Positions 59,361 to 64,000 of a stretch of 64,000 nt of DNA are shown here, in pieces. The stretch is from positions 1 to 64,000 of the forward strand of contig CAZTPF010000003.1 of the NCBI GenBank assembly GCA_964614655.1, given 5' to 3'. The notes under the pieces were generated by a model. The model was not told the origin of the DNA, did no database searches, and was given only the letters and a program-made list of their open reading frames with translations. Position 1 is the stretch's first letter, and each line of letters opens with the position of its first letter. This stretch comes from Casp-actino8 sp964614655. GTDB lineage: Bacteria; Actinomycetota; Acidimicrobiia; Acidimicrobiales; Ilumatobacteraceae. The translations under genes and the position numbers were made by a program.

Positions 59361-60851
59361 GTGGGCTCCGAGGCCCGCACCCCTGATCGACAGACGCTCA
59401 ACGTCGACTCGGCCGGAGTCGACGAGATCGGTGTCGTTCCGTGGCCCAATCTGTTCCGTCGCTGGCTCGGTCGGCGGGTACCGATCGAACGTGAGTGGGC
59501 TCTGTTGCTCGTCGTGCTCACGGCGCTCTTCACGGTGGGATTCACGATCACGATTCTCGTGGTCTCGTTGCAGTCGATCGCCGACGAGTTCGGTTCGTCG
59601 GTGTCGGTCGTGTCGTGGAGCATCACGGGTCCGATGCTGGCCTTCGGGGTGGTGGGCCCGGCCTACGGCAAGGCCGGAGACCTCTGGGGACACAAACGGA
59701 TCTTCGTGGGCGGCCTGCTCGGAGCCGGAGTTTTCGCCGCGCTGACCGCTCTCGCGTGGAACGCCGGTTCGATGATCGCGTTCCGCACCCTGTCGGCCAC
59801 TCTCGGCGCCGCCACCGGACCGGCCACCATGGCCTACATCAACCGACTCTTCCCGGGTGACCAACGGGTGAGGCCGCTCAGCTACTGGGCCTTCGTCAAC
59901 GCCATCGCCCCCGTTCTCGGTGTGGTGGCCGGAGCGCCCATCGTCGAGGCCTTCGGGTGGCGAGTCATCTTCGCGGTGCAGGCACCGCTGTGCGTTCTCG
60001 GAGTCGCCATCGCGCTGTGGCTCCTCCCCGACACCGAACGGGCACCGGACGTGAAGTTCGACGTGCGCGGCTCGATCGCTCTCGGACTCGGAGCAGCGGC
60101 GATCCTGGCCGGAGTCAATCAGGGTCCGCGTTGGGGCTGGACCGATCCGGTCATCGTCGGGCTGCTCGTCGTGGGAGCACTCTCGCTCCGTTGGTTCGTG
60201 TCGGTCGAGCGGAGTACACCCCATCCTCTACTGCCGCTGCACTGGGTCAGGACCCGCAACATCGCCTTGCCGATCCTGTCGCAGTCGCTGAGCAACTTCG
60301 CGTACATGGGGGGATTTCTCATGGCGCCACTGATCCTGAGCGACGTCCTCGGCTACAGCACATCGCGAATCTCGCTGGTGGTGATCGCGAGACCACTCGT
60401 CTTCGCGCTCATCGCGCCGTTGGCCAGCCTCGTGACTCTGCGCATCGGCGAGCGCGCCACCGGAATGTTCGGAGCGGCGAGTGTGGCGACGTCGATGGCT
60501 CTTTTCGCCTTCGTCTCACCCGACACCGCCCTGTGGTTCGTGGTGGTCGCCTTGGCTCTTTCGGGTGCCGGCATCGGGATCGCCAACCCGGCTCTCACGT
60601 CGTTGGTGGCCAACGCCGTCGACGATCGCGATCTCGGAGTCGCCGGCGCCATGCAACAGCTGATGAATCAGATCGGGGCGGTGCTCGGGGCGGTGGTCAT
60701 GACGACCGTTCAGCAGGCGACGGTGTCGGGCGGTGTGTCGTCGTCGTATCACATCGCGTTCGCCGTGGCCTTCGGCGTCGCGTTGGTGTCGTTCGCGTCG
60801 GCGTCATTCGTCGTGTCGACCCAACGCTCGACGAAGACGATCAGTTCGTGA
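59361..60851 (+). CDS. MFS transporter, EmrB/DHA2-like
   Basis: 496 residues, GTG start 3 nt after the SDR stop, so the two are co-transcribed. About 14 membrane segments. A 45-residue cytoplasmic start, then LLLVVLTALFTVGFTITILV; GKAGDLWGHKRIFVGG is the MFS loop 2-3 motif, and AMQQLMNQIGAVLGAVVM is typical of DHA2 drug exporters. Export of a hydrophobic compound is likely; the substrate is unknown. The end overlaps the convergent SCP2 gene by 11 nt. Confidence 0.85.
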   Translation: MGSEARTPDRQTLNVDSAGVDEIGVVPWPNLFRRWLGRRVPIEREWALLLVVLTALFTVGFTITILVVSLQSIADEFGSSVSVVSWSITGPMLAFGVVGPAYGKAGDLWGHKRIFVGGLLGAGVFAALTALAWNAGSMIAFRTLSATLGAATGPATMAYINRLFPGDQRVRPLSYWAFVNAIAPVLGVVAGAPIVEAFGWRVIFAVQAPLCVLGVAIALWLLPDTERAPDVKFDVRGSIALGLGAAAILAGVNQGPRWGWTDPVIVGLLVVGALSLRWFVSVERSTPHPLLPLHWVRTRNIALPILSQSLSNFAYMGGFLMAPLILSDVLGYSTSRISLVVIARPLVFALIAPLASLVTLRIGERATGMFGAASVATSMALFAFVSPDTALWFVVVALALSGAGIGIANPALTSLVANAVDDRDLGVAGAMQQLMNQIGAVLGAVVMTTVQQATVSGGVSSSYHIAFAVAFGVALVSFASASFVVSTQRSTKTISS

Positions 60852-61248
60852 TGGCCTTGATCTCCTCGGCGATCTTCAACGTGATGTCGCTCTGAGGAAC
60901 TGCGGTCTGCATCGACATGATCTTCATCATGTCGCCTTCGACCTTGATCTTGCCCGACATGAACGCCTGCATCGCCACGGCCTGATCGCCGAGGGCGAAC
61001 ATGGCGCGAGCGGTGGCCCAATCGGTCGTGACCGTCGCGTCGGGGCCCTCGAGTTCTCCGAGTTCCATCTGCATGTCACCCGACGAGGTGTCGACGTAGC
61101 TCTTGATCTCGCCACTTCCGAACGGCACGTCGGTGATCACCTGATTGATGCGGATCACGGCCGAGATCTTGGGTGTCTGACCCTCGTACTTGGCTCGGAT
61201 GGCGCGGGCGGCGTCCATCCATTCGTCGGAGAGGAATTCGTGGCTCAT
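60841..61248 (-). CDS. SCP2 sterol-binding-domain protein
   Basis: 135 residues from ATG 61248 (MSHEFLSDEWMDAARAIRAK). The SCP2 pattern is present: a central beta-sheet, TTDWATARAMFALGDQAVAMQ, then FMSGKIKVEGDMMKIM. These proteins bind lipids or acyl-CoA. It starts 19 nt after the MenC-like gene but has its own TATGGT box 7 nt before the ATG. Confidence 0.85.
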   Translation of the reverse strand: MSHEFLSDEWMDAARAIRAKYEGQTPKISAVIRINQVITDVPFGSGEIKSYVDTSSGDMQMELGELEGPDATVTTDWATARAMFALGDQAVAMQAFMSGKIKVEGDMMKIMSMQTAVPQSDITLKIAEEIKAITN

Positions 61249-61255
61249 GTCCGGG

Positions 61256-61261
61256 ACCATA
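61256..61261 (-). promoter_or_regulatory. -10 element for the SCP2 gene (leaderless)
   Basis: TATGGT on the minus strand, 7 nt before ATG 61248. Confidence 0.45.
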
Positions 61262-61267
61262 CACGGG

Positions 61268-62407
61268 TCATCGACCGACCTCCACGGTCGAGGTCGTGAC
61301 CGAATCGAGGAAGTCGTGGTCGATCTCGACTCCGCTCCCCGGTCGGGTGGGGACGTGCACGTGGCCGTCGAGGAGACGAACCGGCTCGTCGACGATGTCG
61401 CGGGCCCAGAACCGCTCCGATGCCGAGACGTCACCGGTCAGGGTGAAGTTGGGGAGGGCGGCGAGAGCGAGATTCATCGCGCGGCCGATTCCGGTCTCGA
61501 GCATGCCGCCGCACCACACCGGCACTCCTCGTTCGGCGCACACGTCGTGCACTCGGACGGCTTCGAGGTAGCCGCCGACTCGGCCGGCCTTGATGTTGAC
61601 GATCGAGCAGGCGCCGCGTTCGATCGCGTCGACCGCGGCGGCCGCCGAGGTGATCGACTCGTCGAGGCAGATCGGTGTCGCGACCTGTCGGGCGACGATG
61701 GCGTGGCCGGTCACGTCGTCCTCGGGAAGCGGTTGTTCGATGAGGAGGAGGCCGAACTCGTCGAGTTTCGCCAGATGAGCCCCGTCGTCTCGGGTGTAGG
61801 CGGTGTTGGCGTCGACCTGTAGCGGGATCGAGTCGCCGAAGGTGCGCCGGATCGTCGCGACCGGTTCGAGATCCCAGCCCGGCTCGATCTTCAACTTGAT
61901 GCGCACGTAGCCGTCGTCGAGGTAGCGGCCGACCGCACTCACCAATTGGTCGATCGAATCCATGATGCCGACCGAGACACCGGACGGAACGCGGTCGCGA
62001 ACGGCGCCGAATTTCTCGGCCATCGACACGCCGTGCCGTCGCAGCTGTGCGTCGAGAATCGCCGCCTCCAATGCGCCCTTCGACATGCGATGGTCCTTCA
62101 CCGGTTCGAGGATCGACGCGACTCGATCGGCGTCGACCGAGCCGCCGTCGTGTCGCAGGAGACGCGGGACGAGGTGGTGCGAGGTGACGTGCTGGCAGGC
62201 TTCGACGTACTCGCTCGAATACAGAGGTTCGTTGCCGGCGACGCATTCACCCCATCCTTCGACACCTTCGGCGTCGACGCGGACCAGAAGGATGTCGCGG
62301 GCCGTCTCGGTGCCGAACGACGTGCGGAACGGCGTGACGAGTGGCAACGAGATCCGGCGGAGTTCGATGCGGTCGACGCGGATCGGGGGGAGTGATTCAC
62401 GAACCAT
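61268..62407 (-). CDS. enolase-superfamily o-succinylbenzoate synthase / N-succinylamino acid racemase
   Basis: 379 residues from ATG 62407. Enolase-superfamily catalytic set: Lys171 and Lys173 in RIKLKIEP, metal ligands Asp199 (QVDANTAY), Glu224 (LIEQPL) and Asp249 (CLDES), and second-half base Lys273 (NIKAGRVGG); GGMLETGIGRA completes the MenC-type-2/NSAR pattern. The family contains both MenC (menaquinone) and N-succinylamino acid racemases. No men gene is nearby, but the gene overlaps by 11 nt a GNAT-like gene of the kind paired with NSAR in Geobacillus, so racemase activity is favoured. Confidence 0.85.
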   Translation of the reverse strand: MVRESLPPIRVDRIELRRISLPLVTPFRTSFGTETARDILLVRVDAEGVEGWGECVAGNEPLYSSEYVEACQHVTSHHLVPRLLRHDGGSVDADRVASILEPVKDHRMSKGALEAAILDAQLRRHGVSMAEKFGAVRDRVPSGVSVGIMDSIDQLVSAVGRYLDDGYVRIKLKIEPGWDLEPVATIRRTFGDSIPLQVDANTAYTRDDGAHLAKLDEFGLLLIEQPLPEDDVTGHAIVARQVATPICLDESITSAAAAVDAIERGACSIVNIKAGRVGGYLEAVRVHDVCAERGVPVWCGGMLETGIGRAMNLALAALPNFTLTGDVSASERFWARDIVDEPVRLLDGHVHVPTRPGSGVEIDHDFLDSVTTSTVEVGR

Positions 62408-63167
62408 GGGCAAGAGTCTCCTCGATCGGACGCGAGGACACCACGTACTCGGCGTCGGTGGTGATACCGACGACGTGGCCGTCGTCGAGCAGTGGACCCA
62501 GACGAGTTCGCATGTCTCGGCGCCATCGGTGGGCTTCGCCGGCGTCGGTTCGCCGGATCTCGACGATGTCGGCGGGTGTCGAGACCAGCGCATCTCCGGC
62601 AGCTGGGACGATGGGCGCGAGAACGCCGGTGTCGGCGGCGAGGGAGCGTGGTGCGTCGACACTCCAGTAGGCGAGGAGACGGTCACTGTCGTCGACCCCG
62701 TTGATGTGATCGCCCAAGGCTCCGTAGAAGTCGACGTGGTAGCTGACGGCCACCGCTCCGAGGACGTGGAGGTTGAACCAGGCGTTGCGGCGCACCAGCG
62801 GATCGAACGTCCAGGTGACGGCGGACAAGTCGCGTGCACGGCTCCAGTCGCGTTGATGGCGTTTCAGGACTCGACCGAGGCCGAGGTGCTGGCGGTCGGG
62901 TTCGATACCGGTGATGTGCGAATGCAGACACCACTCCTGACGTCCTCCGTGCGTGTGGCTCGCCAGCATTCCGAAGGAGACCCCGACCATCTCGTCGTCG
63001 ACGAAGGCGCCGGCCACGTAGCCGCCGGCGTGAACGAGGGCCATGAGGAAGGACGAACTGACGAAGGCGCCCGGTTCGGTTCCCCAGATCCGGTCGGCCA
63101 CCCGGAGGAGCTCGTCCATGTCACCCAACTCGTCGAGGGTGCGGATCACGGGACCGGTCGTCGACAT
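62397..63167 (-). CDS. GNAT-like acyltransferase (COG3375-like), putative N-succinyltransferase
   Basis: 256 residues from ATG 63167 (MSTTGPVIRTLDELGDM); a start 15 codons earlier is possible. TACAAC lies 7 nt upstream. The first half looks like a GNAT fold (VAGAFVDDEMVGVSFGML, LHSHITGIEPDRQHLGLGRVLK). The block TWTFDPLVRRNAWFNLHVLG and later YHVDFYG are typical of the COG3375 group found next to N-succinylamino acid racemases. Its last 11 nt overlap the racemase start. Function by context: acyl transfer to D-amino acids before racemisation. Confidence 0.75.
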   Translation of the reverse strand: MSTTGPVIRTLDELGDMDELLRVADRIWGTEPGAFVSSSFLMALVHAGGYVAGAFVDDEMVGVSFGMLASHTHGGRQEWCLHSHITGIEPDRQHLGLGRVLKRHQRDWSRARDLSAVTWTFDPLVRRNAWFNLHVLGAVAVSYHVDFYGALGDHINGVDDSDRLLAYWSVDAPRSLAADTGVLAPIVPAAGDALVSTPADIVEIRRTDAGEAHRWRRDMRTRLGPLLDDGHVVGITTDAEYVVSSRPIEETLAHGS

Positions 63168-63288
63168 CGCTTCCGTTGTATCAGCCGTCGCCGGATCCGC
63201 CGAGCCGGTCACCGGTCACGTGAGGTGAACGAAATGTCAAACCGGTTCTTCGTGGTCGAGGTCGACCGGCCACGATAGGAACTTGTCT

Positions 63289-64000
63289 ATGGCTCGCATC
63301 CTGGTCACCGAAGAGATCGCCGAGGGAGGTCTCGATCGTCTACGGGCGGCCGGGCACGAGGTGATCGTGAACACCGACGTCCCCGCCGAGGGTCTGGCGG
63401 CCGCTCTGGCCGGCGTTCACGCGCTCATCATCCGATCGGCCACCCAGGTGACCGCCGAGGTGTTGGCGGCCGCCACCGATCTCATGGTGGTCGGGCGCGC
63501 CGGCATCGGTCTCGACAACGTCGACGTCGAAGCGGCCACCACACGTGGCGTGATGGTCGTCAACGCGCCGCAGAGCAACATCGTGTCGGCCGCCGAGCAC
63601 ACCATGGCTCTGCTCCTCGCCTCGGCCCGCAACGTCGCCCAGGCTCACGCGGCGCTGAAAGCCGGTCGCTGGGAACGCAGTCGTTGGGAGGGTGTCGAGC
63701 TCGCCGACAAGACCCTTGGCATCATCGGCCTCGGACGAATCGGCAAGTTGGTCGCTCAGCGCGCCGCCGGCTTCGGCATGCGACTGGTGGCCTACGACCC
63801 GTTCGTCACACCCGATCGGGCCCGTCAGATGAACGTCGACCTGCTCGCACTCGACGACGTGATCGCGCAAAGCGACTTCGTCACCGTGCACCTGCCCAAG
63901 ACCAAGGAGACGAAGGGCATCATCGGTCGAGATCTCCTGGCCAAAGCCAAGCCCGACCTGCGGGTGATCAACGTGGCGCGCGGGGGCATCGTCGACGAGG
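63289..64000 (+). CDS. serA: D-3-phosphoglycerate dehydrogenase (partial, 3' end outside window)
   Basis: 237 residues visible from ATG 63289. First step of serine synthesis from 3-phosphoglycerate. MARILVTEEIAEGGLDRLRA, VGRAGIGLDNVDVEAAT, the NAD loop GIIGLGRIGKLVAQRA and VINVARGGIVDE with the active-site Arg are all present. TAGGAA lies 7 nt before the ATG as a weak leaderless -10. Whether it is the long form with an ACT domain cannot be seen. Confidence 0.94.
   Translation, partial: MARILVTEEIAEGGLDRLRAAGHEVIVNTDVPAEGLAAALAGVHALIIRSATQVTAEVLAAATDLMVVGRAGIGLDNVDVEAATTRGVMVVNAPQSNIVSAAEHTMALLLASARNVAQAHAALKAGRWERSRWEGVELADKTLGIIGLGRIGKLVAQRAAGFGMRLVAYDPFVTPDRARQMNVDLLALDDVIAQSDFVTVHLPKTKETKGIIGRDLLAKAKPDLRVINVARGGIVDE

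Noticed and set aside
1..64000. tRNA, rRNA, CRISPR arrays, transposases, prophage or plasmid functions
   Set aside because: I looked for cloverleaf ends, repeat-spacer arrays, DDE transposase or integrase motifs and found none; the window is core chromosome.

Overview
The window is a high-GC (roughly mid-60s percent by eye) bacterial chromosome segment. Its gene order is actinobacterial: tuf-rpsJ, the S10/spc/alpha ribosomal clusters, truA, rplM-rpsI-glmM-glmS-acpS-nnr-alr-tsaE-tsaB-rimI-tsaD, groES-groEL under CIRCE, then iscS-like/mnmA/MetE-like/ligA. Zinc-type S14 and L36, an Asp-type MurA, a PASTA-repeat receptor and many leaderless-looking starts fit Actinomycetota. I favour the class Acidimicrobiia (Ilumatobacter-like), but that is an inference made without a database search. 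No tRNA, rRNA, CRISPR array, prophage or insertion sequence was seen. This is mostly core chromosome.

Layout. 1-382: end of tuf, then rpsJ and a terminator hairpin. 383-3413: an interruption of the S10 operon carrying an HtrA-type protease and an alpha/beta hydrolase gene, the latter bracketed by two inverted copies of a 59-bp palindromic element. 3414-18981: rplC to rplQ and truA, including secY, adk, infA (apparent CTG start), rpmJ and rpoA; map is missing from its usual place. 19059-27614: rplM-rpsI, then cell-wall precursor genes (glmM, a 1126-residue GlmS with extra domains, acpS, nnr, alr). 27607-33067: a reverse-strand SDR, then the t6A genes tsaE-tsaB-rimI-tsaD with dusB and maf, mostly joined by ATGA overlaps. 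33084-35207: two CIRCE operators, groES-groEL and a strong terminator. 35226-47474: a mosaic of short, often divergent or tail-to-tail units (glpX, S9 peptidase, duplicated-domain protein, J-domain protein, MFS fusion, murA, nfu-like, meaB, enoyl-CoA hydratase, GT4, azlCD, dps, SRPBCC). 47513-48654: galT, split in the assembly by 100 N between two identical 55-bp ends. 48674-58418: methyltransferase, cysteine desulfurase-mnmA, membrane protein, MetE-like, ligA, and a PASTA protein with a degenerate kinase domain. 58479-64000: SDR, MFS, an SCP2 protein, a MenC/N-succinylamino-acid racemase family enzyme overlapping a GNAT-like gene, and the start of serA.

Gene-start logic. Translation and chaperone genes have leaders with purine-rich Shine-Dalgarno sequences. 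Sixteen other genes have a TANNNT hexamer 6-9 nt before the start codon, as expected for leaderless transcripts, and this helped choose several GTG starts. Tail-to-tail neighbours often overlap by 8-47 nt, so the genome is compact and convergent transcription is common.

Most notable: the enlarged GlmS, the PASTA pseudokinase, the palindrome-flanked hydrolase inside the S10 operon, the racemase/acyltransferase pair, the MurA Cys-to-Asp change, and the assembly artefact in galT.
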